A stretch of 53,658 bases of DNA, taken from NCBI GenBank assembly GCA_028823175.1, contig JAPKBZ010000024.1:1-53658 (forward strand), read 5' to 3'. The stretch comes from Myxococcota bacterium. Its GTDB lineage: Bacteria; Myxococcota_A; UBA9160; UBA4427. The notes beneath the pieces are model-generated. The model was not told the DNA's origin, did no database searches, and was given only the letters and a program-made list of their open reading frames with translations. Below are positions 29,578 through 37,958 of this stretch, piece after piece (position 1 is the stretch's first letter; every line of letters starts with the position of its first letter). The position numbers and the translations under genes are program-made.

Positions 29578-31977
29578 TCAGCGCTGGCCCGGGCGACGCG
29601 TCCGGGCTTCAAGAAGCTTGGCCGCATCCTTCTGTCCGCTGTTTCGCGCGGCCTTCAGGGGGGTCATGTCGTCGATGGCGGCCAAGTTCGGATTGGCGCC
29701 GGCCTCGAGGAGCGCTTCGATGACTTCGAGGTTTCCCTGGCGGGCGGCGAGAACCAGGGGCGTCGCGTCGTACTTGTTCCGAGCATCGATCTCGGCGCCC
29801 GCTGCGATGAGCAGTTCTGCCATTTCCCCACTCCCGTCGCGGCCGAAGGACGCCAGATGGAGCGGGGTCAACTCGTCGTCGGCCCGGGCGTTGGGGTTGG
29901 CGCCGCGGGCCAGCAGGAGCGTCGCGGCTTCCAACTGGGGAGTGCTGGCCACCTGGTGAAGTGCGTTCTTGCGTTGGGGGTTGGGTCGGTCGGTGGGCAG
30001 GCCGGCATCAAGCAGCGCCTCGACGGTGGTGAGATGCCCCTTGACCGCGGCCAGTTGCAGCGCGTCGCGCCCGCCCGGATCCAGGGCGCTCGTATCGGCG
30101 CCGAAGGTGATCAGGCGAACGGCTGTCTCGCCGTGGCCGAAGAGCGCGGCGAAGAGCAGGGGGGTCCAGCCCTCGTCGCTTTTCTGGTTCGGGTCGGCGC
30201 CGAACTCGAGCAGCCCCACCAGGGCGGGGGTTTGCCCGGCCCTGGCCGCCCAATGCAGGGAACTCGCCCCCGTCGCGCCGGGAAGATCCGTGGGCACCCC
30301 GGCGCGCCTCAGAGCCTTGAGCACGCCCAGGTGACCCTTGACGGCGGCCAGCTGCCCGGAATTCTGGCCTTCGGAATCGCGGTCGGCAGGGTCCGCCCCC
30401 CCGGCCAGCAGCAGGCGGACGACCTCCGGGTGGCCCGTCAGAGCCGCCAGCAGCAGCGGGGTCCGCCCCCGGCGGGTGCGGCCGTTCGGATCGGCACCCG
30501 AACTCAGCAGCTGGGCGACGGCTGGGCCTTGACCGGCGAGTGCGGCCGCGTGCAGAGGAGCCTCGCCGTTGGCGCCCGGGAGATCCGCGGGGATCCCGGC
30601 CGCGGCGAAGGCCGCGAGGAAGGGGAGATCGCCCCGGCTGGCGGCGATCTGTGCCGGGCCGCGGCCCTCGCGATCGCTGGCCCCGGGCTGGGCTCCGGCC
30701 TCGAGGAGCTGACCCGCCAGGGGAGCCCGGCCGAGGCGAACGGCCAGGAGCAGCGGCGTGGTGCCGTCGGGCGCTGGGCCATTCGGGTCGGCCCCGGCCT
30801 CGAGGAGCTGGTCCGCCAGGGGAGCCCAGCCGAGGCCAATAGCCAGGAGCAGCGGCGTGGTGCCGTCGGGCTCTGGGGTATTGGGGTCGGCCCCGGCCTC
30901 GAGGAGCTGGCCCGCCAGGGGAGCCCGGCCGAGGCGAATGGCCAGGAGCAGCGGCGTGGTGCCGTCGGGCGCTGGGCCGTTGGGGTCGGCCCCGGCTCGG
31001 AGCAGGAGCGCCACGGTCTCGTCGTCGTCCCGTTCGATGGCCAGCAGAAGCGGGGTTCGGCCGTCGGCGGTCGGGCGTGAAGGATCCGCCCCCCCCGCGA
31101 GGAGGGCGCCCGCGATGTCCCCGTGGCCCAGGCCGACAGCGTGAAAGAGCGGGGTCTGCCCTTCGTGGTCGGGGAGATCCGGGGAGGCGCCGGCCTCGAG
31201 CAGCCGCAGCGCCACCGCCAGGTGGGCCTCGAGGGCAGCCACTCCGAGCGCGGTGTTGCCCCCGGGCCCGGCGGCGTCCGGGCGTGCTCCCTGGGCGATG
31301 AGGGCGCCCACAACTCGGCTGGAGCCGCCCTGGGCCGCGAGATGAAGCGGAGACCAGTGCGGGTCGCTCAGGCCGTCAAGGGAGCCGGTCGCGGCGAGGA
31401 GCGCCTCCACAGCATCGGCTTGGCCGTATTGGATCGCGATGTAGAGAGGCGTCTTGCCGGGCAGCCCGGGCGCTCCGGCGGTGCGCGCTCGGGGGTCGGC
31501 GCCCCGGGCCAGCAGGAGTTCGATCCAGTCGGGTCGGCCACCCAGGGCCGCCGAGTGAAGGACGCTCCAGCCGTCCGGGCTGACGGAATCTGGCGACGCG
31601 CCCGCCGTCAGGAGGGGGGCGGCCAGGGCAAAGTGGCCCCGGCGCGCGGCGAGGTGGAGCGCCGATCGCCCGTTGGGGCCGGGTGCGTTGGGGGCTGCGC
31701 CTCCGGCGAGGAGAATGCCGAGGGCCTCGGCTCGGCCGAGTTCGGCGGCGAGTTGCAGGGCCGTTCGCCCCCGATCGCCGGGTTCGTCGATGGCCCGGGC
31801 CTCGCCCCCGGTGAGCGCGCGCAAGGTTTCGAGATCACGGCTGCGCACCGCGGCGTGCAAGTCGCCGCCGGGCTCGGCGGCGGGGCTGCAGTGGCAGAGG
31901 ACGACGGCCAGACCGAGCAAGACGATGCCCCGGCGCCCTCGGTGCCCGGTTGTGCTCGCCCGGCTCGCCGGTTTCAT
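29578..31977 (-). CDS. Exported ankyrin-repeat protein with about 22 repeats
   Basis: The 799-residue protein begins with a basic segment and hydrophobic helix (about 17-30), then Cys-rich LCHCS. This is a signal peptide, perhaps a lipoprotein signal, although the lipobox is not canonical. The rest is about 22 ankyrin repeats of 33 residues (TPLLLA...LLEAGADPN), forming a long solenoid for protein binding. Units 10-12 are almost identical at DNA level, and units 13-21 follow a three-unit super-repeat. The ATG at 31977 overlaps the suhB-like stop as ATGA; upstream in-frame sequence is an out-of-frame reading of that gene. Last gene of the holB operon. Partner unknown. Confidence 0.88.
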   Translation of the reverse strand: MKPASRASTTGHRGRRGIVLLGLAVVLCHCSPAAEPGGDLHAAVRSRDLETLRALTGGEARAIDEPGDRGRTALQLAAELGRAEALGILLAGGAAPNAPGPNGRSALHLAARRGHFALAAPLLTAGASPDSVSPDGWSVLHSAALGGRPDWIELLLARGADPRARTAGAPGLPGKTPLYIAIQYGQADAVEALLAATGSLDGLSDPHWSPLHLAAQGGSSRVVGALIAQGARPDAAGPGGNTALGVAALEAHLAVALRLLEAGASPDLPDHEGQTPLFHAVGLGHGDIAGALLAGGADPSRPTADGRTPLLLAIERDDDETVALLLRAGADPNGPAPDGTTPLLLAIRLGRAPLAGQLLEAGADPNTPEPDGTTPLLLAIGLGWAPLADQLLEAGADPNGPAPDGTTPLLLAVRLGRAPLAGQLLEAGAQPGASDREGRGPAQIAASRGDLPFLAAFAAAGIPADLPGANGEAPLHAAALAGQGPAVAQLLSSGADPNGRTRRGRTPLLLAALTGHPEVVRLLLAGGADPADRDSEGQNSGQLAAVKGHLGVLKALRRAGVPTDLPGATGASSLHWAARAGQTPALVGLLEFGADPNQKSDEGWTPLLFAALFGHGETAVRLITFGADTSALDPGGRDALQLAAVKGHLTTVEALLDAGLPTDRPNPQRKNALHQVASTPQLEAATLLLARGANPNARADDELTPLHLASFGRDGSGEMAELLIAAGAEIDARNKYDATPLVLAARQGNLEVIEALLEAGANPNLAAIDDMTPLKAARNSGQKDAAKLLEARTRRPGQR
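30701..30997. repeat. Three near-identical 99-base tandem units inside the ankyrin gene
   Basis: The sequence starting TCGAGGAGCT recurs at 30701, 30800 and 30899, exactly 99 bases (33 codons) apart, with only a few substitutions per unit. Other ankyrin units in the gene are similar only at protein level, so this block looks like a recent in-frame amplification or a conversion-homogenised stretch. Confidence 0.9.
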
Positions 31978-32777
31978 GTCTTCATCTGGGCGAGGATGGC
32001 ATCGTGGAGAAGGCCGTTGCTGGCGACGACCTCGTCGCCCGACGCGGGGACCGGGCCGCCGCTCGTGTTGCTCACGCAGCCCCCGGCCTCTTCGATGATG
32101 AGGCAGCCGGCGACGACGTCCCAGGCGTGAAGCTTGAGTTCCCAGTAGGCGTCGAGCCGCCCCGCCGCGACATAACATAGGTCGAGGGCGGCGCTGCCGT
32201 CGCGCCGGATCCCCCGGGCGGCCTTCAAGACCTGGGCGAAGCGCGCGAGGTTATCGTCGCGGCTCTCGTGGACGTCGTAGGCGAAGCCCGTGGCCACCAG
32301 CGCCTGGCCCATTTCCGCGGTCTTGGAGACCTGCAAGCGGCGTTCCCCCAACCAGGCTCCGCCGCCGCGCACCGCGTGGAAGAGTTCGTCGAGGAGGGGG
32401 TCGTACACGGCGGCGACGCTGCGTTGGCCCCGATGCTCCACGCCGATAGAGACACAGAAGCGCGGGAAACCGTGGGCGTAGTTGGTGGTGCCGTCCAGGG
32501 GATCTACGACCCATCGCCACGGGCTCTTGCCGTGGTCCTCGCCGCCGCCCTCCTCGGCCAGGATGGCATCTCCTGGGCGGGCGGCTTCGATGCCCGCGAC
32601 GATCAGGGCCTCGCACTCGCCGTCCACTTCGGTGACCAAGTCGATGGAGGCGCTCTTGGTGCGCACGTCGAGCTGGGTCTCGTAGCGCTCACGCTGGATG
32701 GCGCCCGCCCGGCGGGCGAGCTGCTGGGCGAGATCCAGGATCTCGAGATATTCCGCTTCTAGGCTCTCTCGTCCCAC
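31974..32777 (-). CDS. suhB: Inositol monophosphatase-family phosphatase
   Basis: The 267-residue protein matches the SuhB/IMPase family. Metal ligands are in LAEEGG, in DPLDGTTNY, and in the C-terminal WDVVAG motif. The enzyme removes phosphate from inositol phosphate or a related sugar phosphate; bacterial SuhB also acts in rRNA transcription antitermination. Length is normal. It overlaps tatD by 19 bases upstream and the ankyrin gene by 4 bases downstream, so expression should be tied to both. The symbol is by similarity; a histidinol- or other phosphate substrate is possible. Confidence 0.88.
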   Translation of the reverse strand: MGRESLEAEYLEILDLAQQLARRAGAIQRERYETQLDVRTKSASIDLVTEVDGECEALIVAGIEAARPGDAILAEEGGGEDHGKSPWRWVVDPLDGTTNYAHGFPRFCVSIGVEHRGQRSVAAVYDPLLDELFHAVRGGGAWLGERRLQVSKTAEMGQALVATGFAYDVHESRDDNLARFAQVLKAARGIRRDGSAALDLCYVAAGRLDAYWELKLHAWDVVAGCLIIEEAGGCVSNTSGGPVPASGDEVVASNGLLHDAILAQMKT

Positions 32778-33580
32778 GCGCCCTCCGCTGCCTTGTCGTT
32801 CAGCCGAAAAAAACGCCGGGCGTTCGCGCTCGTGATGCGGCCGAGTTCCTCTGGACTGAGTCCTCGAAGCTCGGCGATCGTTTCACCCACACGCGCGACC
32901 CAGGCGGGCTCGTTTCGCTTCCCCCGGTGACCCTCGGGTGCCAGGAACGGCGCGTCGGTCTCCACCATCAGCCGGTCCAGGGGGATTGCCCGAGCGACCT
33001 CTCGCAGATCGTCGCTCCGCTTGAACGTGACGATTCCGGAGAAGGAGACCAGGAAGCCTGCATCGAGGGCCTCAAGCGCGAATTCCCGGGTCCCGGTATA
33101 GCAATGCAGAACACCTTCAAGTTCGCCGCCCCCGACGCTGAGCCAGATCTCAAGCATCTCTGAATACGCATCGGGCTCGTCCCCTCGGACGTGGATCGTC
33201 ACGGGGACGGCGAGTTCCCGGGCGAGTTCCAGTTGCCCCGCAAAGGCCGAGCGCTGGGCCAACCGGTCAGAGTTCATGTAGTGGTAGTCGAGGCCGCATT
33301 CGCCCAGGGCCACGACCTGGGGGTCCGAGAGCCAGGTGCGAAGGCGCGCGAGTACTTCGTCATTGAACTCGGAGGCTTCGTGCGGGTGTACCCCCACCGT
33401 GGCGTGGATGTCGGGCTCCCGCTGGGCGAGTTCGACGGCCAGGGAATTTCCGGCGAAGCCGTAGCCCGAACCGATGGCGATCATCGCTTCGACCCCCGCC
33501 TCTCGGGCTCGGGCGATGACCTCCCCCCGATCCTCAGCGTATCGGTCCGCGGTCAGGTGACAATGGCTGTCTAGCCACAT
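32759..33580 (-). CDS. tatD: TatD-family metal-dependent DNase/hydrolase
   Basis: The 273-residue TIM-barrel amidohydrolase has all TatD ligands: HxH in DSHCHL at the N-terminus, Glu in GECGLDYH, His in TIHVRG, His in LHCYTG and Asp in ETDAPF. TatD proteins are 3'-5' exonucleases or D-aminoacyl-tRNA-type hydrolases. The ATG at 33580 puts DSHCHL at its usual distance from the start; an earlier ATG at 33628 would overlap metG. An AAGGGGCGA-like site lies about 12 bases upstream. It follows metG by 19 bases, a common pairing (metG-tatD) in bacteria. Confidence 0.93.
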   Translation of the reverse strand: MWLDSHCHLTADRYAEDRGEVIARAREAGVEAMIAIGSGYGFAGNSLAVELAQREPDIHATVGVHPHEASEFNDEVLARLRTWLSDPQVVALGECGLDYHYMNSDRLAQRSAFAGQLELARELAVPVTIHVRGDEPDAYSEMLEIWLSVGGGELEGVLHCYTGTREFALEALDAGFLVSFSGIVTFKRSDDLREVARAIPLDRLMVETDAPFLAPEGHRGKRNEPAWVARVGETIAELRGLSPEELGRITSANARRFFRLNDKAAEGAWDERA

Positions 33581-33599
33581 GATTGCGGTCGCCCCTTTT

Positions 33600-35168
33600 T
33601 CATTCCGCGCTCTCGGCCAGGGCCTCAAGGTCGATGCGCGGGAAGAGCGGCTGACCCTTATGGGTTTCGGCGCCGACCCGGGCGCCTCCCCAGGCGATGC
33701 TCTCGGGCAGTCGTGCTTTCTCGAGCGCGCCCGCTTGACCGGCGCGCCGGAGAATCTCCTCCGCGGTTTCGGGCATGAAGGGCGAGAGTAGGATCGCCGT
33801 GATGCGGAGGGCCTCGCAGCAGGTATAGAGGGTGGTGCGTACGGATTCCTCGCCGCCCTCGAGCTTGGCGACCTTCCAGGGTTCGCGCTGCTCGAGGTAG
33901 CGGTTGGTGGTATCCACCAGCCCGAAGAGGGCTTCGAGGGCCCGGTGGGGCCGGTTGCTGCGCATGGCCGCGTCGATCTCGGGCAGGATCGCTTGGGCCT
34001 TGGCCGCGACTTCTTCTTCGAGTTCGCCGGGTTTCCCGGGTTCGGGCACTTGGCCCTCGGTGAAGCGTTTGACCATATTGAGGGTGCGACTGACGAGATT
34101 GCCCAGGTTATTGGCCAGGTCCGCGTTGATCCGCGTCACCATCAACTCCTCGGTGAAATTAGAGTCGGTTCCGAAGGACATTTCTCGGAGCAGGAAGTAG
34201 CGAAAGGGTTCAAACCCGTATTTTTCCTTCATGGTCAGGGGCGAAATCATGTTCCCAAGGCTCTTGGAGACCTTGCGCTCGTCGGCGTTCCAAAAACCAT
34301 GGACATTGAGGTGGCGGGGGGGGGCGAGACCTATGGCCTTGAGCATGCAGGGCCAGAAGACCGCGTGGGGTTTTAGGATGTCCTTGCCGAGACAGTGCTC
34401 GGCCCTCGCCCAGAGGGCTTCGAATTGCGGGCTGTCGGGGTAGCCGATGCCCGTGAGGTAATTGATCAAGGCGTCGAACCAGACGTAGCAGACATAGCCC
34501 GAGTCGAAGGGCAGCTCGATGCCCCACTCGAGGCGGGACTTGGGCCGGGAGATGCAGAGATCTCCGCTGAGACCGCTCTCTTCTCCGAGCATCGACAGGA
34601 CTTCGTTGCGATAGCGTTCCGGGCGAATGAAATCCGGGTTCTCCCGGATATGTTCACTCAACCACGAAAAGTGCGGGCCCATTTTGAAGAAGTAGTTTGC
34701 CTCGGTGCGCTTCTCGGGCGCGCGCTCGTGGTCGGGGCAGAGCCCATCCTCGAGATCTCGGTCGGTGAGGAAGCGCTCGCAGCCCACGCAGTAGAGGCCT
34801 TCGTATTCTTGGAACTCGATGTGGCCGGCATCATAAACCGCCTGGAGAACGCCCTGGACCACCGCTCGATGATCCGGGTCGGTGGTTCGGATGAAGCGGT
34901 CGTAGCGAATCCCCAGCTTGTCCCAGGTCTCCCGGAAAGTTGTGGAGTAGTACTCGGCGACTTCCTCGGCGGTCTGCCCGCGTTGCTGGGCGACCTCGAG
35001 CACCTTCTCTCCGTGTTCGTCGCTGCCCGTAAGCATGAAGGTGCTTTCGCCGGCGAGGGCGTGGTAGCGCGCGAGGGTGTCGGCGATCAGAGTGGTGTAG
35101 GTATGGCCGATATGGGGTTCGGCGTTGACGTAGTAGATCGGCGTCGTGATGTAGAAGTTCTCACTCAT
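33600..35168 (-). CDS. metG: Methionyl-tRNA synthetase
   Basis: The 522-residue class I synthetase charges tRNA-Met. HIGH is at residues 19-22 and the KMSKS loop reads KVSKS (within ERKVSKSLGN). The zinc knuckle is CVGC...CPDH, a single-knuckle type. The anticodon-binding helical domain is present, but the C-terminal tRNA-binding EMAP-like dimerisation domain found in E. coli MetG is absent, as in many short bacterial forms. The ATG overlaps the holB stop as ATGA. An upstream ATG at 35201 would lie inside holB and is rejected. Confidence 0.95.
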   Translation of the reverse strand: MSENFYITTPIYYVNAEPHIGHTYTTLIADTLARYHALAGESTFMLTGSDEHGEKVLEVAQQRGQTAEEVAEYYSTTFRETWDKLGIRYDRFIRTTDPDHRAVVQGVLQAVYDAGHIEFQEYEGLYCVGCERFLTDRDLEDGLCPDHERAPEKRTEANYFFKMGPHFSWLSEHIRENPDFIRPERYRNEVLSMLGEESGLSGDLCISRPKSRLEWGIELPFDSGYVCYVWFDALINYLTGIGYPDSPQFEALWARAEHCLGKDILKPHAVFWPCMLKAIGLAPPRHLNVHGFWNADERKVSKSLGNMISPLTMKEKYGFEPFRYFLLREMSFGTDSNFTEELMVTRINADLANNLGNLVSRTLNMVKRFTEGQVPEPGKPGELEEEVAAKAQAILPEIDAAMRSNRPHRALEALFGLVDTTNRYLEQREPWKVAKLEGGEESVRTTLYTCCEALRITAILLSPFMPETAEEILRRAGQAGALEKARLPESIAWGGARVGAETHKGQPLFPRIDLEALAESAE

Positions 35169-36076
35169 GAGTGAATGGCGCTCCGAATGGCGAAAAGGCA
35201 CTCTTCCGCCGTCATCTGGGTGTTGGTATTGCGCCGAACGAGTTCACGTCGGCATTTCATTACGGCCTTGTAGGCATCCAATTCGTCGCGAACGCTTTTC
35301 TGGCCCTGCTCGGTGGCTTGCCTGATGCGCTCGTACAGCCAGTCGCAGCCGATCGAGAGTAGTTCGTCGAGTTCTTCGACGGCGACCTTTCGTTTGCCCT
35401 GCTTGGAGTGATACTCCTCCGCCCAGTCGAGGAGGCCCGGCATGCCCAGGGTGTGGATGGTGTCGAGGCGGGAGACCAGATTCCGGGCGTCTTCCGAGAG
35501 TTTGAGCCCCCTGAGGTCTCGCATGGATTCCCCGGGCAGAGTGACTCGGATGCAGCGGGATCGAATCGTTGTGAGCAGGTTGAAGGGCGTGTCCGTGGCC
35601 AGCAGGATGGAGGTCAGGGGAGGGGGCTCCTCGATCAGGCGGAGCAGGGCATTCTGGGACGCGGTATTGAGCCATTTCGCGTTGGCGATCACCACGACCC
35701 GGCGCCCTCCCGAGTTGCTGCTGCGGTGAAGCGCCGTTTGGAGATGGCGGATCTGCTTGATGCTGATGGCGCTGCTTTCGCTCCCCTTCTCCAGCCAGTA
35801 GAGATCGGGGTGCGACCCGATGAATCGGAAATAGGGGCCATCCTTCCCATCGATCTCGACGGGTTGTGTCTGGGAGCCCGAGGTTCGACACGATTGGCAG
35901 GACTCGCAGGGGCGCGCCTCGTCGGCCTCAGCCGTGCAGACGATGGCCCGGGCAAAATGGGTCGCGCCCTCCTGGGGGGCATCTCCAGGCCCTGAGATGA
36001 CATAACCCGAGTGAATGCGTCCGCTTGCGAGGGACTTCTGGAACAGAATGGCGGGGCTTTCGGCCGCGGTCGACAT
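35165..36076 (-). CDS. holB: DNA polymerase III delta-prime subunit
   Basis: The 303-residue clamp-loader subunit has the delta-prime pattern: a degenerate nucleotide loop (GPGDAPQEGA, no GKT), a zinc-binding region with CESCQSC, the IKQIRHLQ segment, and the sensor stretch NALLRLIEEPP followed by TIRSRC. Delta-prime does not bind ATP, so the missing Walker Lys is expected. It opens the operon holB-metG-tatD-suhB-ankyrin. The gene pair holB-metG is common; tmk, often upstream, is not present here. Confidence 0.92.
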   Translation of the reverse strand: MSTAAESPAILFQKSLASGRIHSGYVISGPGDAPQEGATHFARAIVCTAEADEARPCESCQSCRTSGSQTQPVEIDGKDGPYFRFIGSHPDLYWLEKGSESSAISIKQIRHLQTALHRSSNSGGRRVVVIANAKWLNTASQNALLRLIEEPPPLTSILLATDTPFNLLTTIRSRCIRVTLPGESMRDLRGLKLSEDARNLVSRLDTIHTLGMPGLLDWAEEYHSKQGKRKVAVEELDELLSIGCDWLYERIRQATEQGQKSVRDELDAYKAVMKCRRELVRRNTNTQMTAEECLFAIRSAIHS

Positions 36077-36238
36077 GGGTCGCCGATACTAGCCCGATCC
36101 GGCGATGGCTTCCTGCTTCGACCTTGATTATCGGTCGAATTATTCGCTCCCCGCTTCCGTGGAAGGGCCCTCGGGTTCGGGGTAGGCTTGGCGATTCCCC
36201 GAGCGTTTTCGGTTCGGCTGGGCGAAGGACATTCGAGA

Positions 36239-36907
36239 ATGAAGGTGAGGGTACGTCTATTTGGTTCGCTTCGGGAAGAGGCCGGGCAGCCCGAGATCGA
36301 GATGGAACTCGAGAGCGGTGCCCGGGTGGCCGATTTGCGCGCGCAACTCGCCCGTCGCTACCCCGCGGTCGAGGCCTTGGGCGATCGCCTCAGGATGGCG
36401 GTCAATCTCGAATTCAGTGGCGACGAGGGAGTGCTCGCCGAGGGCGATGAGGTGGCTCTCCTGCCGCCGGTGGCCGGGGGGTCTGGGGCCGCGCCGCGCT
36501 GCACGATCTCCGAGGAACCCCTGGACGAAGCGGCCGTGGCAGCCCGGGTGGCGGGTCGGGACACCGGGGGCGTGGTGACGTTCGTGGGGACGGTGCGCGA
36601 CCGGGCGAGAGGGCACGAAATCGAGTTCCTCGAGTACGAGGCCTACCCCGAGATGGCGGAGCGAGAAATGGAAAAAATCGCCGACCAGGCCGCTGAGCGT
36701 TGGCCAGGCACCCGAGTGGCCATTGCCCATCGCGTAGGCCATCTCGTCATTGGCGATGCAGCGGTGGTGGTGGCCGCCTGCGCCCCCCACCGGGGTGAGG
36801 CCTTCGAGGCCTGTCGGTTTGCCATCGACACCCTCAAGGTGACGGTTCCGATCTGGAAAAAGGAGCAGGCTGTCGACGGCGCGTATTGGGTGGACGATCA
36901 CGCATGA
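36239..36907 (+). CDS. Fused MoaD-MoaE molybdopterin synthase
   Basis: Residues 1-81 are MoaD (MKVRVRLFGSLRE...LLPPVAGG, ubiquitin fold), and residues 88-222 are MoaE (VVTFVGTVRD, EYEAYPEMAE, APHRGEAF, IWKKEQ). Together they convert cPMP to molybdopterin. MoaD needs a free C-terminal Gly-Gly for thiocarboxylation, yet here Gly80-Gly81 is internal, followed by a short SGAAP linker. Mycobacterial MoaX is a comparable fusion reported to be cleaved after this site, so cleavage is expected here. The ATG at 36239 follows AAGGAC by 9 bases. The stop overlaps the moaB start as ATGA. Confidence 0.93.
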   Translation: MKVRVRLFGSLREEAGQPEIEMELESGARVADLRAQLARRYPAVEALGDRLRMAVNLEFSGDEGVLAEGDEVALLPPVAGGSGAAPRCTISEEPLDEAAVAARVAGRDTGGVVTFVGTVRDRARGHEIEFLEYEAYPEMAEREMEKIADQAAERWPGTRVAIAHRVGHLVIGDAAVVVAACAPHRGEAFEACRFAIDTLKVTVPIWKKEQAVDGAYWVDDHA

Positions 36908-37434
36908 GCGAACCGAAACCCGGCCACGCGAGTCACCACCACCGCAAGCAGGCGCCGGCCCGGGTCGCTACGGCGGTGATTACGGTGAGCGACACCCGCA
37001 GCCTTGAAACCGATACCGGGGGCGCCCTGGCCGAATCTCTGCTCATTGAGGCCGGTCACCCGGTTTTGAGCCGGGAGATCGTGGCGGACGAACCGACGGA
37101 GATCCGGGCGGTGGTCGAGGCCCAGTTGGCCCGGGCCGATATTCAGGTCGTCCTCCTCACCGGGGGCACCGGGGTTGCTCCCCGGGACCAGACCCCCGAA
37201 GCCGTGGAGCCGCTGCTTGACCGCGTGATTCCGGGCTTTGGCGAACTCTTCCGCTTCCTCTCCTACGAAGAAATCGGCTCGGCGGCTCTGCTTTCCCGGG
37301 CTCTGGCCGGCCTGGTCGACGGGCGGGTGGTCTTCGTGATTCCCGGCTCCCGGGGCGCCGTCCGTCTCGCTCTGGAGAAACTCATCCTGCCCGAGATCGG
37401 GCATCTGGCGGGCGAGGCCGTCAAAACCCGCTGA
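36904..37434 (+). CDS. moaB: Molybdenum cofactor protein MoaB/MogA
   Basis: The 176-residue protein has the MoCF-binding fold with LLTGGTGVAPRDQTPEA and FVIPGSRGAVRLALEK. MogA/MoaB adenylates molybdopterin before molybdate insertion. The N-terminal His/Lys-rich lead (HHHRKQ) is typical of the MoaB-type subgroup. ATGA overlap with the moaD-moaE gene indicates coupled translation. No other moa or mob genes are present, so the rest of the pathway must lie elsewhere. Confidence 0.92.
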   Translation: MSEPKPGHASHHHRKQAPARVATAVITVSDTRSLETDTGGALAESLLIEAGHPVLSREIVADEPTEIRAVVEAQLARADIQVVLLTGGTGVAPRDQTPEAVEPLLDRVIPGFGELFRFLSYEEIGSAALLSRALAGLVDGRVVFVIPGSRGAVRLALEKLILPEIGHLAGEAVKTR

Positions 37435-37445
37435 TCGGAGCCGGG

Positions 37446-37958
37446 CTACTCGCCGAAGATCTCGAGTTTAACGATTTGTCCCGGATGCAGGCGGTTGGCC
37501 TGGGCGAAGCCCGCCGGCACCTCCAGCACGCTATCCGCAAGGATTCGGGGCGATACCGTGGGGCCGTTCTGGCCCGGGACGTGGGGAACCTGGTTGCTGA
37601 TCTCAACGATTCGACCGTCGCGGATCCAGAGGATATCGATATCGAAGCGCATGTCCTTCATCCAAAATTTGGGAAAGATCGCTTTATCGTATTGGAAGAG
37701 CATTCCGTTTCCCCAGTCCAGGGAGTCGCGATTGCCCAGGCCGAGTCGTTGCTCATCGGGGGTGCGCACGATTTCGAGGGCGATCTGCTGATCGCCGATT
37801 TTGATCCAACCGTCGTCGAATTCCCCGGCGCTTCCGGGCCTTTCGCCCCCGCAGGCCAGTAGGGCCAGAATCAGGCCGAGCACCCAGGCCGGCCGGGCCA
37901 CGCGCTTCCGGGCGGCGGATTCCGGGATCGAATCTCGCGGCACAAGCGCACTCAACAT
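37446..37958 (-). CDS. DUF192 lipoprotein
   Basis: The 170-residue protein has a type II signal (about residues 23-36, lipobox LLAC then GGE), so it is anchored in a membrane facing the periplasm. Residues 50-168 match DUF192 (PF02643): EIVRTPDEQRLGLGNRD, GNGMLF, FWMKDMRFDIDILW, and EVPAGFAQANRL. Function of DUF192 is unknown. Its start overlaps the rpoH stop as TGATG, so it is co-translated with a heat-shock-type sigma factor. It ends 11 bases from convergent moaB. Confidence 0.88.
   Translation of the reverse strand: MLSALVPRDSIPESAARKRVARPAWVLGLILALLACGGERPGSAGEFDDGWIKIGDQQIALEIVRTPDEQRLGLGNRDSLDWGNGMLFQYDKAIFPKFWMKDMRFDIDILWIRDGRIVEISNQVPHVPGQNGPTVSPRILADSVLEVPAGFAQANRLHPGQIVKLEIFGE

Noticed and set aside
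29542..31080. Long plus-strand open frame (512 codons) across the ankyrin gene
   Set aside because: It is a by-product of the GC-rich 99-base repeats on the opposite strand; the product is Gly/Gln/Arg-rich without domains.
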